From the NCBI GenBank assembly GCA_016841965.1, contig JAEANN010000046.1, positions 62,001 to 126,000 of the forward strand: DNA of 64,000 bases, in the 5' to 3' direction. The notes below the pieces were generated by a model. The model saw only the letters and a program-made list of their open reading frames with translations, ran no database searches and was not told where the DNA came from. This DNA is from Candidatus Roseilinea mizusawaensis (lineage in GTDB: Bacteria; Chloroflexota; Anaerolineae; J036; Brachytrichaceae). Below are positions 1 through 8,909 of this stretch, piece after piece. The translations under genes were made by a program, and so were the position numbers. The first letter of the stretch is position 1, and the number at the start of each line of letters is the position of its first letter.

Positions 1-1
1 G

Positions 2-304
2 GGTGGTGGGGCTTCAAGTGTCACCGGCCTGATCCCGGCCCTGTTTGGCGCGGCGCTGGTGGGGCTGGGCGCCTGGGGCAGCCGGGGCAATGAGAAGACC
101 CCCATGCACATTGCCGCTGTGGTGGGCTTGATCGGCTTCCTCGCTCCGCTCAGCCGCATTGTGCCGGGACTGGCCGGCGGGGCCGAGTTGAGCCTTGCGC
201 TGATCACCAACATTCTGATGTTTGTGATCTGTGGCGTGTTCGTCGCCTTGTGCGTCAAGTCGTTTGTGGATGCGCGCCGGGCGCGCGCGGCTTCAGCGGG
301 TTGA
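2..304 (+). CDS. Small integral membrane protein, 5' end outside window
   Basis: The frame is open from the left edge to a TGA ending at 304, so about 100 codons are seen and the true start lies upstream; an internal GTG at 59 is not convincing as a start. The protein is almost entirely hydrophobic, with three likely membrane segments (residues about 8-25, 35-58 and 65-85 of the visible part) and a basic tail rich in Arg/Ala, which by the positive-inside rule would be cytoplasmic. I do not recognise the family. It converges with the ABC permease gene that ends at 369, with only a 64-bp gap holding an imperfect hairpin. Its codon use matches the surrounding genes. Confidence 0.6.
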   Translation, partial: GGGASSVTGLIPALFGAALVGLGAWGSRGNEKTPMHIAAVVGLIGFLAPLSRIVPGLAGGAELSLALITNILMFVICGVFVALCVKSFVDARRARAASAG

Positions 305-334
305 ACAAGCCAGGGGCAGGTGAGCGGTAACGAA

Positions 335-365
335 GGGTAGGCGAAGGCATTGCCTGTGCTTACCC
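335..365. terminator. Imperfect hairpin between convergent genes
   Basis: Arms 335-349 and 351-365 pair over 15 positions with three mismatches and almost no loop. It sits between two convergent genes, where a bidirectional terminator would be expected, but there is no T tract on either strand, so termination is an inference. Confidence 0.3.
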
Positions 366-368
366 ATC

Positions 369-1271
369 TCACGCTTGCCCGACTCGTTGGCCCTGCTTCC
401 TGCGCGCATACACAAACAGCGCAATCAGCGTGGCGATGTAAGGCGCCATGCCGGTGAATTGCGCCGGCACCCCCACGCCCTGCGCAAATAACCCCATCCC
501 GTCGGCCAACCCAAACAACAAGGTGATCAGCGCAATGCCCCACGGGTTGCCGTTCACCAGGATCACCGCTGCCAGCGCGATCCAGCCGCGCCCGGCCGAC
601 ATGCCCTCTGCAAACAGGCGCACGTAGCCCAGCGATAAGAACGCTCCGCCCAGCCCGCACAGCACGCCGCACAACAGCAGCGCCGCCACGCGCACGTGCG
701 CCGGCCTGACCCCGCTCGACTCCAGGCTCGGCGCGTTGTAGCCGGCTGCTCGCAGTCGCAGTCCAAACGGCGTGCGAAAGATCAGCCACGCGCACCCCAG
801 CACGGCCAGCGCCGCCACGTATACGATCAGGTTTTGCCCGCTGAATACTTCGCCGACCAGTGGCGCCTGCGCCACAATCGGAATGTCCACGCGCGGAATG
901 GCCTGAATGCCGGCGTCGGTGAACGCCCCGCGCACACCGAACAGTTGCCGCAGCAGATACGTCGTTGCGCCGGCGGCAAACAGGTTCAGCGCGATGCCGG
1001 TCACGAACTCGTCCGTCTTCAGCACGATGGCGAACAGGATGAACAGCAACGACAACCCCAGCGCGCCGGCGATTGCGCACACCACGCCCACCACCCAACT
1101 CCCGGAGAAGAACGACCCCAGCGCCGCGCAGAATGCGCCCACCAACAACATGCCTTCCATGGCGATGTTGAATACGCCGGCGTAGAACGTGAACGCTCCG
1201 CCCAGCGCAGCCAGCAACACCGGCGTCGCGCCGGCCAGCATTCCATTCAGCAAACCAATTGCGATGCGCAT
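369..1271 (-). CDS. Nucleoside-type ABC transporter permease (BMP/NupQ-like)
   Basis: A 300-residue permease with about eight to ten hydrophobic helices. The N-terminal signature ([11 protein letters not shown] followed by [10 protein letters not shown]) is typical of the second permease (YufQ/NupQ) of importers served by BMP-family lipoproteins, which take up purine nucleosides in characterised bacteria. The ATG at 1271 is the only sensible start. It is the last gene of a four-gene unit (lipoprotein, ATPase, permease, permease), and the gap to the preceding permease stop at 1298 is filled with 7-bp repeat units. The family is secure; the substrate (nucleoside, possibly guanosine or adenosine) is inferred from the operon. 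Confidence 0.88.
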   Translation of the reverse strand: MRIAIGLLNGMLAGATPVLLAALGGAFTFYAGVFNIAMEGMLLVGAFCAALGSFFSGSWVVGVVCAIAGALGLSLLFILFAIVLKTDEFVTGIALNLFAAGATTYLLRQLFGVRGAFTDAGIQAIPRVDIPIVAQAPLVGEVFSGQNLIVYVAALAVLGCAWLIFRTPFGLRLRAAGYNAPSLESSGVRPAHVRVAALLLCGVLCGLGGAFLSLGYVRLFAEGMSAGRGWIALAAVILVNGNPWGIALITLLFGLADGMGLFAQGVGVPAQFTGMAPYIATLIALFVYARRKQGQRVGQA

Positions 1272-1306
1272 GATGATTGACGATTAGCGATGGACGATTA
1301 GCGGCG
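1272..1306. repeat. Five 7-bp repeat units (heptad locus 1)
   Basis: Units of seven bases (GATGATT, GACGATT, AGCGATG, GACGATT, AGCGGCG) run without gaps through the 26-bp intergenic region and over the TAA stop of the upstream permease gene. Similar heptad arrays occur at six other places in this window. Confidence 0.55.
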
Positions 1307-2365
1307 CGCGGTGTCGGCGCGCGTATCCAGCGATGGGCGAGTGAGCCGGCGCAGCGCCAGCCGATCCAGCAGCGCCGACAGATACCCTCGCCCGGCGACA
1401 CTGACCAGAACAATCACAGCTTGCAGCACCTGGATGAATTCGCTGGGCACGGCCGTCAGCAACTCCATGCCCAACGCGCCGGTTTGCAGCGCCGCAAAGA
1501 ACAGCCCATATCCCACCGTTGCGCCCAGCGCCGAGTTGGCGACGACGGCAATCATCACGCCGTCCCAAGCGTAGTTGGCGCCGATCCCGCGAATGAAGCG
1601 ATATGGCCCGGCCATGACCAGCAACCCACCGGCCAGTCCCGCCAACGCGCCCGACAACAACATGACGATGAAGAAGTTGCGATTGACCGGGCAGCCGCCC
1701 AGCCGCGCGAACAACGTGTTCTGGCCGGCCATGCGCCACTCATAACCCGGCCGCGTGCGATGAAACACATACCCGATCGCCCCCGCCGCCAGCGCCATGA
1801 CCACGATGCTGATATTGAATGCGCCGATGTCGCCCAGGCGTCCCCCGCTTGCAATGGCCGGCGAGCGCGGCGACAGCGCCCCTGCCTCGGCCAACGGGCC
1901 GCCAATTGTGATCAGCCAGGCTGTAAACAGGTCGGCGATGCTGTTCAACATTAACGTGACGATGAATTCGCTCATGTTGAAGGCGTGTCGCAACAGCGCC
2001 GCCACCCCGGCCCACAACGCCCCGCCGGCCAGCGCCGCTCCCATCAGCAGCGGCGCCATCAGTGGGGCCGGCAAATCGATCGAGAGGCCGACCAGCGTGG
2101 CTGCCAGCGCGCCCATCAGAAACTGCCCCGGCTGCCCCAGGTTCACCGGCCCCGACGCAAACGCCAGCGACGCCGATAGGCCGGTGAGGACGAGCGGCAC
2201 AGCATTCTTGAGCGTGACCGCCAATTTGTCGGCGTCGCCCAGCGACAACGCCACCAGCGCGCCGTACACCTCGAAGGGCTGCCGCCCTTCCAGCAGCAGG
2301 ATGAGCGCCCCCATCCCCAGGGCAATCCCGATACTGGCAAGCGCAGCGAACAGTTTTTGTCTCAT
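1298..2365 (-). CDS. Nucleoside-type ABC transporter permease (BMP/NupP-like)
   Basis: A 355-residue polytopic permease, the first of two in the operon. The motif P-V-N-L-G-Q-P-G-Q near residue 75 and the segment [13 protein letters not shown] mark the BPL_transp_2 family (YufP/NupP type). I chose the ATG at 2365 (M-R-Q-K-L-F) rather than an upstream in-frame start at 2662, because the longer version would run 281 bases into the ATPase gene and its extra residues look like antisense sequence. The gap to the ATPase stop (2382) is 16 bases, consistent with co-transcription. Eight to ten helices are predicted by eye. The substrate is inferred from the lipoprotein partner. Confidence 0.87.
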   Translation of the reverse strand: MRQKLFAALASIGIALGMGALILLLEGRQPFEVYGALVALSLGDADKLAVTLKNAVPLVLTGLSASLAFASGPVNLGQPGQFLMGALAATLVGLSIDLPAPLMAPLLMGAALAGGALWAGVAALLRHAFNMSEFIVTLMLNSIADLFTAWLITIGGPLAEAGALSPRSPAIASGGRLGDIGAFNISIVVMALAAGAIGYVFHRTRPGYEWRMAGQNTLFARLGGCPVNRNFFIVMLLSGALAGLAGGLLVMAGPYRFIRGIGANYAWDGVMIAVVANSALGATVGYGLFFAALQTGALGMELLTAVPSEFIQVLQAVIVLVSVAGRGYLSALLDRLALRRLTRPSLDTRADTARR

Positions 2366-2381
2366 GGCAGCACAGCCGGTC

Positions 2382-3911
2382 TCAGGCCGGCGCGGGTTCG
2401 CGTCCTTGCAGCATCCAATAGCCCACCTGCTCCAGGCTGGTATGCGCGGTGGGGATGTCGGCCACGATCTCGCCGCGATGCATGACCGCGATGCGGTCGG
2501 CCAGGCTGAACAACTCTTCCAAGTCCGATGAGATGAGCAGAATGGCGCGCCCTGCATCGCGCTGGCGCAGCATTTGTTCGCGCACATATTCGGTCGAGCC
2601 GACATCCAGCCCGCGTGTCGGCTGATCGAGCAATAGGAAAGGCCGGTCGAGCAGCAGTTCACGCCCCAAGATCACTTTCTGTTGATTGCCGCCCGACAGC
2701 GCGCGAAAGGGCTGATCGGGCCGGCTCATGGCTACAGCAAACTGCTCGCGCACGCGTGTGGCAAACGCGGCGGCCTGTTGCATATCCAACCGCCAGCGCC
2801 GCCGCGCAAACGTCTCGTTCAACCGATGATGGGTCATGATGGCATTCTCGGCGATAGATGCGCTGAGGCTGGCCCCCATCCGACTGCGATCCTGCGCCAC
2901 AAAGGCGATGTGCCGGCGGCGTTCGAGGATCGAAGCATGTGTCAGATCGTGTCCGTTCACGCTCAGCGCGCCGGCAGCGGGTTGAATCAGGCCGATGATG
3001 ACGTTGACCAACTCGAACTGGCCGTTGCCTTCTACGCCGGCGATACCCACAATCTCGCCGGCGCGCACTTCCAGTGTCACCTCTCGCAGCCGGCTGATGT
3101 GTTTGTCATCGCGCGCCGATACACCCTCGGCGCGAAAGACTACCTCGCCTGGCGCGTGCACGGCAGGCCGGCCGGCAAACAACACGTCCCGGCCCACCAT
3201 CATGCGCGCCAGCTCGGCCTTAGAAGTCGAGCCGGCGGCCACCGTATCGACCTTCCTGCCGCGTCGCAGCACGGTCACCCGATCGCTCAGCTCGAGCACT
3301 TCGTCCAGATGGTGTGAGATGAACAGGATGGTCTTGCCGCCGGCGCGCAGCCGGCGCAGCTCCTCGAACAATTGCGGCACTTCCAGCGGCGTTAACACGG
3401 CGGTCGGCTCGTCGAGGATCAACACCGACACATCGCGGTAGAGCAGCTTCAGGATCTCAACCTTTTGCCGCGCGGCAATGGAGATTTGGCCTACCGGCGC
3501 GTCGGGGTCGAGATTGAAGCCAAAGGCGGCGATTTTGGCGCGCACGGCCTCACGCGCGCGCCGGCTGTCGAGTGCGCCCCAGCGCGTGCGCGGCTCTGCG
3601 CCCAGCACCACGTTCTGCCACACGGTGTATTCGGGGATGAGCAGGATTTCCTGATGCACCATGCCGATGCCGGCGGCAATCGCGTCGTTGGCGCTGCTGA
3701 ACTGAACCGGGCGCCCGTGCAGCGCGATCTCGCCGCGATCGGCGCGCAGCAGGCCATACAGCACTTTCATCAGCGTGCTTTTGCCGGCCCCATTCTCGCC
3801 CACCACAGCGTGAATCTCGCCGGTTTCGAACGACACCGACACGTCGTCGAGCGCAATCACGTTTGGCGGGAACGTTTTGGTGATGTGGCGCAGCGCGATA
3901 AAGTCAGACAT
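2382..3911 (-). CDS. Twin-NBD ABC transporter ATPase (BMP/NupO-like)
   Basis: A 509-residue protein with two nucleotide-binding domains in tandem, the usual form in sugar and nucleoside importers. The first NBD (residues 4-235) has Walker [10 protein letters not shown] at 38-46, a signature-like [10 protein letters not shown] and Walker B L-I-L-D-E-P-T. The second (about 255-500) has the family's degenerate Walker A (G-V-E-G-N-G-Q, no Lys), a good L-S-G-G-N-Q-Q-K signature and [11 protein letters not shown]. Only the first site should hydrolyse ATP normally, as is known for this group. It is preceded by the lipoprotein gene with a hairpin in the gap and followed at 16 bases by the permeases. 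Confidence 0.92.
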   Translation of the reverse strand: MSDFIALRHITKTFPPNVIALDDVSVSFETGEIHAVVGENGAGKSTLMKVLYGLLRADRGEIALHGRPVQFSSANDAIAAGIGMVHQEILLIPEYTVWQNVVLGAEPRTRWGALDSRRAREAVRAKIAAFGFNLDPDAPVGQISIAARQKVEILKLLYRDVSVLILDEPTAVLTPLEVPQLFEELRRLRAGGKTILFISHHLDEVLELSDRVTVLRRGRKVDTVAAGSTSKAELARMMVGRDVLFAGRPAVHAPGEVVFRAEGVSARDDKHISRLREVTLEVRAGEIVGIAGVEGNGQFELVNVIIGLIQPAAGALSVNGHDLTHASILERRRHIAFVAQDRSRMGASLSASIAENAIMTHHRLNETFARRRWRLDMQQAAAFATRVREQFAVAMSRPDQPFRALSGGNQQKVILGRELLLDRPFLLLDQPTRGLDVGSTEYVREQMLRQRDAGRAILLISSDLEELFSLADRIAVMHRGEIVADIPTAHTSLEQVGYWMLQGREPAPA

Positions 3912-3928
3912 GGCCGGGGCGGGGCAGG

Positions 3929-3960
3929 GCCGGGAGGCGACAGACTGATGCGCTCCCGGC
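3929..3960 (-). promoter_or_regulatory. Intercistronic hairpin between lipoprotein and ATPase genes
   Basis: An 8-bp perfect inverted repeat (GCCGGGAG at 3929-3936, CTCCCGGC at 3953-3960) with a 16-base loop lies in the 77-bp gap after the lipoprotein gene. Stem-loops at this place in ABC operons commonly let the binding protein be made in excess. That role here is inferred; no T tract follows. Confidence 0.4.
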
Positions 3961-3988
3961 CCGGTTATCCGTGCACGTGTTTTTAAGG

Positions 3989-5050
3989 TTACGGCTGATA
4001 GCGCGCTACTTTCAGCGTCCCGTCGATGATCTGCTGCCGAATCTGCATGATCTTGTCCTGGGTGTCCTGCGGCAGCACCGGCTGTTTCGCTTCCAGCGCA
4101 ATATCCACCCCGCCTTGCTTGATGCCGTATTCCAGCACTGCGCCCGGCTTGTATGTTCCATTGCGGATGCTCTCGTACACGTCCTGGATGGCCTTGCCCA
4201 CGTTCTTGATGTCGCTGGCGATCACGTGGCCGGGTTCGAGATCGTTCTGGTTGGTGTCTACGCCGATGGCATATAGGCCGCGCTCTCTGGCTGCCTGCAA
4301 CACGCCCAGACCCGATGCTGCCGCGATCTGGAAGACCACATCAGCCTTCTGGTCGAACAGTTGCAGGGCGGCTTCTTTGCCTTTGGCCGGGTCATCCCAC
4401 ACGCCGCCCAGCGATTTCTCCAGCACCTGGATATCGGGATCGATGGATTGCGCGCCGTTCTTGTAGGCGAAGATGAAGCTGGATATCACGGGGTCTACGT
4501 CGCCGCCAACGGCGCCGATGATCTTGTCCGGGTTGATGCCGGGCAGGCGCGTGTCAGTGGTGGCGAGGGCGGCTGCCACGCCGGCCAGGTATGCGCTCTC
4601 TTCCTCTACAAAGTCCACCGAGGTAATGGTGTTCTTGTCGTTTTGCAGTGTGAAGTCAATGTTGACAAAAATCTTGTCCGGGTACTTGTCGGCGGTTTGC
4701 TTGAGCTGATCCTCGAAGCCGTAAGAGATGACGAAGATCACATCGGCGAACTGCACTGCGGCATCGAGGCTAGGCTGATATTTGCCGGCGTCAAACTGTG
4801 TTTCGATGGTGCGCGTTTCCAGGCCGTACTTTTGCTTCAGCGCGTCGATGCCCTGTTGGCCGGAGTCATAGAAAGCGTTGTCGCCCAGTGCGCCGTTGAT
4901 GAGATACACGACGCGCCGGTATTGATTGTCTGTCGCGGCGCTGGGAGTGGATGGGGCGCGGGCCGGCGCGCAGGCGGTCGCAATCACTGCCAACGCGATG
5001 CCGATCCCAAGCGCAGCCGTAAACTGTTTGGTCAATCGAGGGTGCTTCAT
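3989..5050 (-). CDS. BMP-family nucleoside-binding lipoprotein
   Basis: A 353-residue substrate-binding protein. The start at 5050 is decided by a strong ribosome site (GGGAGG about 10 bases upstream) and by a lipoprotein signal: K/R-rich N-terminus, hydrophobic stretch, and lipobox ending A-T-A-C with Cys27, followed by a Pro/Ala/Ser/Thr linker. The mature part follows the BMP pattern: G-D-N-A-F-Y-D-S-G early, then [35 protein letters not shown], and G-V-D-T-N-Q. It should sit on the outer face of the membrane and deliver a nucleoside to the permeases encoded downstream. It is the first gene of the transporter unit; a 106-bp gap separates it from the SDR gene upstream. Confidence 0.9.
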   Translation of the reverse strand: MKHPRLTKQFTAALGIGIALAVIATACAPARAPSTPSAATDNQYRRVVYLINGALGDNAFYDSGQQGIDALKQKYGLETRTIETQFDAGKYQPSLDAAVQFADVIFVISYGFEDQLKQTADKYPDKIFVNIDFTLQNDKNTITSVDFVEEESAYLAGVAAALATTDTRLPGINPDKIIGAVGGDVDPVISSFIFAYKNGAQSIDPDIQVLEKSLGGVWDDPAKGKEAALQLFDQKADVVFQIAAASGLGVLQAARERGLYAIGVDTNQNDLEPGHVIASDIKNVGKAIQDVYESIRNGTYKPGAVLEYGIKQGGVDIALEAKQPVLPQDTQDKIMQIRQQIIDGTLKVARYQP

Positions 5051-5156
5051 GCTGGAATTTCCTCCCGGAAACAGGAATTTGTGAGCAACTGTCTGGATGG
5101 TCGGCAGGATTATAACCACGCGCCGGCTGTTCATGCCGGCCTGTTGCGCGCAGGTG

Positions 5157-5888
5157 TCATGCCCACGGGGTCGCGCTTTCGCGGCGCAAGTCGAGCTGAT
5201 CGATCACGGCCTTGCTGCGCCGGGTGACCAGAAACAGCACGGCATCGGCGATGTCGTCGGGCGACATCAATGCAGCGCGGTCGAGATCGGGCCGGGCCTG
5301 GCCGGCCATATCCGTGTCCACGCCGCCGGGGCAGATCACATGCACGCGAATGCCATCGGCTTGTACCTCGCGCGCCAGCGCCTTGCTCATGCCCAGGATG
5401 GCGTGCTTGGAGGCGCTGTAGGCCGACTGGTTGGCGTAGCCCTTCACTGCCACGACCGACGCAATGTTGACGATGAACGTGGGGCGCTGCCGGCGCAGGT
5501 AGGGAATTGCCTCGCGGCATACCAGAAAAGTGCCGCGCGCGTTGACGGCCATCACACGATCCCATGTGTCGGCGCTTGTGCTTTCAAGCGGGCCGAATAA
5601 GCCGATGCCGGCGTTGTTCACCACGATATCGAGCCGGCCAAAGTGAGCCACCGTGTCTTGCACCAGCGCCACAACGCCGGCTTCGTCGCTGACATCTGTT
5701 GGGAATGCGGCGGCGCTTTGGCCGATGGCTTCGATGGCGCGTCGGGTTTCGATCAACTGCGCCTCGGTGCGCGCTGCCAGGGCCACGCACGCGCCGGCTT
5801 GCGCCAGCGCCAGCGCAATGCTGCGCCCGATGCCACGCCCGGCGCCGGTGACGAGCGCGACGCGATTGCTCAAGACAGCTTGGGTCAT
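5157..5888 (-). CDS. SDR-family NAD(P)-dependent oxidoreductase
   Basis: A 243-residue classical short-chain dehydrogenase. T-G-A-G-R-G-I-G (residues 14-21) is the dinucleotide-binding loop, N-N-A-G follows at about 90, and the catalytic Tyr/Lys appear as Y-S-A-S-K near 157 with S-V-V-A-V upstream supplying the Ser region. The start at 5888 (M-T-Q-A-V-L-S) follows a GGAG site 12 bases away; the longer frame would add about 98 residues with no similarity to the family. The C-terminus (V-I-D-Q-L-D-L-R-R) resembles 3-oxoacyl-reductase-like members. Substrate unknown. It lies upstream of and on the same strand as the BMP importer and may share its transcript. Confidence 0.87.
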   Translation of the reverse strand: MTQAVLSNRVALVTGAGRGIGRSIALALAQAGACVALAARTEAQLIETRRAIEAIGQSAAAFPTDVSDEAGVVALVQDTVAHFGRLDIVVNNAGIGLFGPLESTSADTWDRVMAVNARGTFLVCREAIPYLRRQRPTFIVNIASVVAVKGYANQSAYSASKHAILGMSKALAREVQADGIRVHVICPGGVDTDMAGQARPDLDRAALMSPDDIADAVLFLVTRRSKAVIDQLDLRRESATPWA

Positions 5889-6158
5889 AGCGAACTTTGT
5901 CTCCGTGGGTTGATTCGTCAACATGATTTGCGCATGGGGCATATGGCCTGCGCAGGCGCTAATTGTATGTGCTGCGCGGCTGCAAACCACGCGCGGGCAG
6001 CAATCCAAAAACACGGCCAGGCTGCGCGCCGCTGATCGTCTCACCATTCCCTCACTTTTCGCCGCTATCATTCCACCCTGAGCGTGGGGCGACTCTCGCT
6101 CAACCTCGCGCCGCCGGTGTGTTGCCCTGTGAGGCGTCGAGAGAGTCAAGGAGAGCGT

Positions 6159-6770
6159 ATGCAACTGAATTCTGTCGATCAACCTACATTAAAACGCGCG
6201 GCACGCTCGCGCTGGAGCACGCGCGAATTGCTCACAGCGGCCGTGTTGGCCATGGCGTTTGCCGTGTTGCTCGTGCCGTTCACGTACCTGTATGCTGCTG
6301 TGCTCAGCCTGGGCATTTTGGCCCGCTCGGCGTTGACCGGTTTGTTCTTCATGCCGGCTGCATTTGCTGCCTATACCCTGCGTAAGCCCGGCGCAGTCAT
6401 TTTTGTCAGTCTGGTAAGCGGCCTGGTCGCCATTCCCTTCACGCCGTATGGCCTGTTGGTTTTGGGGATTGGCGCGCTCACCGGCGCCATCGGTGAGGCT
6501 GCGTGCTGGCTGGTCACACGCTATCGCCACTTCAGCCTGGCGCGGATTGTCGGGCTGAGTTTTGTCGCCGGCCTGGTTGAATTTCTGCTTGTGCTGTTCA
6601 GCCTGCGTGTGTCGCAAATCGAACCGCTGATTCTGGTTGCTGCGATTGCGCTGTCTGTGCTTGGGTTTGTCGTGGTTGGGGTGGTCGCTCGCTTGCTGGC
6701 CGATGCTGTGGCGCGCACCGGGGCGCTGAACAACACTGCCCTCGGACGCGAGAGGGAACGCTATGTCTGA
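6159..6770 (+). CDS. ECF transporter substrate-binding membrane protein, YkoE-like
   Basis: A 203-residue membrane protein with five or six helices. The segment L-R-K-P-G-A followed by I-P-F-T-P-Y-G and G-A-L-T-G-A-I-G-E is the pattern of the YkoE family, the S component of thiamine/HMP ECF transporters. The ATG at 6159 is chosen because AAGGAGA lies just upstream. The stop overlaps the next gene by 8 bases, and the ATPase and EcfT genes follow, so all four genes probably form one unit. No TPP riboswitch could be recognised in the 270 bases upstream, so the thiamine-precursor substrate rests on family likeness only. Confidence 0.75.
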   Translation: MQLNSVDQPTLKRAARSRWSTRELLTAAVLAMAFAVLLVPFTYLYAAVLSLGILARSALTGLFFMPAAFAAYTLRKPGAVIFVSLVSGLVAIPFTPYGLLVLGIGALTGAIGEAACWLVTRYRHFSLARIVGLSFVAGLVEFLLVLFSLRVSQIEPLILVAAIALSVLGFVVVGVVARLLADAVARTGALNNTALGRERERYV

Positions 6771-7128
6771 CGCCACACCTGCTATCTCCAAAAACACAGA
6801 TGAGACATTCTGTGAGGCGGTTGCCTGCGCAGACGACGGTCGCGCTGCCGGCGATCGCCTGTTCACCGGCTCGCTGGCTTTTGTGGCATTGCGCTGCACG
6901 GTGCGTTACATCGCACTGCCGTTTCTCTTGCCGTTGCTGGGTTTGTCCGGTGGCTTGTCCGCCATCATCGCTCTGGTGATCGATGCCGTTGCTGTGACCA
7001 CCATTCTGTTGAACGTGCGCCGGCTGTGGAGCACCAGTTGGCGCTGGCGCTATGTGGGACTGGGCGCCGTGATGATGGTCCTGATTGCCATTCTGGCGTG
7101 GGGCGATTTGCAAACACTGATCCGGTAA
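6763..7128 (+). CDS. Small membrane protein of the ECF operon
   Basis: A 121-residue protein with a polar N-terminal 30 residues and then three likely helices (about 35-58, 62-80 and 92-115) separated by a basic loop (N-V-R-R-L-W). The ATG overlaps the end of the S-component gene by 8 bases, and the ATPase gene begins 6 bases after its stop, so it is tightly embedded in the operon and is presumably translationally coupled. I do not recognise the family. It may be an accessory or second membrane subunit of the transporter; this is inferred from position alone. Confidence 0.68.
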   Translation: MSDATPAISKNTDETFCEAVACADDGRAAGDRLFTGSLAFVALRCTVRYIALPFLLPLLGLSGGLSAIIALVIDAVAVTTILLNVRRLWSTSWRWRYVGLGAVMMVLIAILAWGDLQTLIR

Positions 7129-7134
7129 CTGATT

Positions 7135-8907
7135 GTGATCCACGTCGAAGACCTGACAGTGCGTTATCCGGGGCGCAAAGAGCCGGCATTGTCGCGCGTC
7201 AATTTAACATTGCGCGACGATGAGACGGTGCTGCTGCTTGGCCCAAGTGGTTGCGGCAAAAGCACGCTGGCGCTGGCCCTCAGCGGGCTGATTCCCAACA
7301 GCCTGGATGTGCAATTTTCGGGTCGTGTGCTGATCGACGGCGTCGACACGCGCGAGGCCGATATAGCCACCTTGTCCCGGCGCGTTGGCGTGGTCTTTCA
7401 AGACCCCGACGCCCAGTTCGTCATGCTCGATGTGGAAAGCGAGATGGCATTTGCGTTGGAGAACCTGCGCATGCCGCCGGCCGAAATTGATCGGCGCATT
7501 GACGATGCCCTCTCTGCCGCCAACATGACCGACCGGCGCTACGACAAGGTATGGCAGTTGAGTGGCGGCCAAAAGCAACGCGTGGCGCTGGCGGCGTTGC
7601 TCGCCATGCACCCTCAGGTAATTGTGTTCGACGAGCCGACGGCCAACCTCGATCCCGCCGGCGCGCGCGATGTGTTTGCCCAGATTGCCGCCCTCAAACG
7701 CGCCGGCCAGCATACCCTGGTCATCATCGAACATCGCCTCGATGCCATCATGCACCTGGTGGACCGCGTGGTGGTGATGGGTGAACAAGGGCGCATCGTC
7801 GCGGATGGCGCGCCCCAACATGTTTTCGACGATTGCTTCGGCGAGTTGCGCCGGCTGGGTGTGTGGATGCCGCAGGTTAGCGCTCTGGCGCATCGGCTGG
7901 GCGCGCGGCCTGCTCCGATTACGCTGGACGAAGCTCACGAATCCTGGCGCGCCCGCGTGTCACAATTCGCCTTCGAGCAGACGACTCGCGCGCCGACGCC
8001 GGGCAAGACGCCGGGCAGGGCGCCGGGCAAGACGCCGGGCAAGGCGCCGGGCAAGGCGCCGGGCAAGATTTGTTCTACCCAGGAATCGCCCGCTGTTCAC
8101 GTCCATCAACTGACCTACCGCTACCCCTCGCGCGTCGCGTTGGAGCGCGTCGATCTCAGCGTGCCCCGGCATGACTTTCTGGCGATTGTCGGCGCGAATG
8201 GGGCCGGCAAAACCACGCTGGCCGGCTGCATGGCCGGCGTGCTCACGCCTCCGGTCGGCACAGTGTTTATCAATGGCGCTGATGTCGCCACATTGTCTCC
8301 GCAAGCTCTGGCGCGTCAGGTCGGCTTTGTCTTTCAAAATCCAGAGCACCAGTTCGTCACCGATACGGTTGCCGACGAGCTGCGTTTCAGTTTGCGACGT
8401 TCTGATTTGCCCCGCGCAGAGATCGAGCGGCGGGTGGAAGCCATGCTGGCACGCTTCAGGCTCGATCGCTATGCCGGCGTCAATCCCTTTACCCTCAGCC
8501 ATGGAGAAAAGCGCCGGCTGAGCGTGGCAACCATGCTGATGCGCGACCAGGAGATTTTGATTCTCGACGAGCCAACATTTGGACAAGATCAGCATACCGC
8601 CGGCGAGCTGATGGCCATGTTGCGCGCCCTGCACGCCGAAGGTCGCACCATCGTCATCATCACCCATGACATGGCGCTGGCCGCCGAGCACGCCTGTCAC
8701 GTCGCTGTGATGGGCGAAGGGCGCATGCTGGACTGTGGCCCCACACGTGATGTATTTGCGAGGGCTGACACGCTTGCGCAGGCGCGCCTTGACTTGCCGC
8801 CGCTGGCCCGCCTGGCACAACGGCTCGGCTTCAACGCGCTGACCGTCGAGGACTTCTATGCGGTGACGCAGGGCGCTGCGCTGAACATGGCCCAGGGGGT
8901 GAGTTGA
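7135..8907 (+). CDS. ECF transporter ATPase, two ABC domains fused (YkoD-like)
   Basis: A 590-residue fusion of EcfA1-like and EcfA2-like ATPases. First domain: Walker A G-P-S-G-C-G-K-S-T at 36-44, L-S-G-G-Q-K-Q-R-V signature, Walker B V-I-V-F-D-E-P-T. Second domain (about 320-560): Walker A G-A-N-G-A-G-K-T-T, an altered signature L-S-H-G-E-K-R-R-L and Walker B I-L-I-L-D-E-P-T. Between them lies a Lys/Pro linker made of six tetrapeptides (T/A-P-G-K/R) encoded by a 12-bp DNA repeat. The start is GTG at 7135, 6 bases after the previous gene; there is no strong ribosome site, suggesting coupling. It powers the adjacent S and T components. Confidence 0.9.
   Translation: MIHVEDLTVRYPGRKEPALSRVNLTLRDDETVLLLGPSGCGKSTLALALSGLIPNSLDVQFSGRVLIDGVDTREADIATLSRRVGVVFQDPDAQFVMLDVESEMAFALENLRMPPAEIDRRIDDALSAANMTDRRYDKVWQLSGGQKQRVALAALLAMHPQVIVFDEPTANLDPAGARDVFAQIAALKRAGQHTLVIIEHRLDAIMHLVDRVVVMGEQGRIVADGAPQHVFDDCFGELRRLGVWMPQVSALAHRLGARPAPITLDEAHESWRARVSQFAFEQTTRAPTPGKTPGRAPGKTPGKAPGKAPGKICSTQESPAVHVHQLTYRYPSRVALERVDLSVPRHDFLAIVGANGAGKTTLAGCMAGVLTPPVGTVFINGADVATLSPQALARQVGFVFQNPEHQFVTDTVADELRFSLRRSDLPRAEIERRVEAMLARFRLDRYAGVNPFTLSHGEKRRLSVATMLMRDQEILILDEPTFGQDQHTAGELMAMLRALHAEGRTIVIITHDMALAAEHACHVAVMGEGRMLDCGPTRDVFARADTLAQARLDLPPLARLAQRLGFNALTVEDFYAVTQGAALNMAQGVS
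7996..8067 (+). repeat. Six 12-bp in-frame tandem repeats in the ATPase linker
   Basis: Six consecutive 12-bp units of the form (A/G)CGCCGGGCAAG, one of them ending in AGG, encode T-P-G-K, T-P-G-R, A-P-G-K, T-P-G-K, A-P-G-K, A-P-G-K between the two ABC domains. The near-identity of the units suggests recent slippage expansion. Confidence 0.9.
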
Positions 8908-8909
8908 GC

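Noticed and set aside
5889-6158. TPP or cobalamin riboswitch upstream of the ECF operon
   Set aside because: I looked for the CUGAGA and ACC-rich TPP signatures and for the B12 box on the plus strand and found neither. A covariance-model search would be needed to exclude a divergent form.
5889-6182. Long N-terminal extension of the SDR protein
   Set aside because: The extra residues are not SDR-like, and the ATG at 5888 has a GGAG site and the correct distance to the TGxxxGIG motif.
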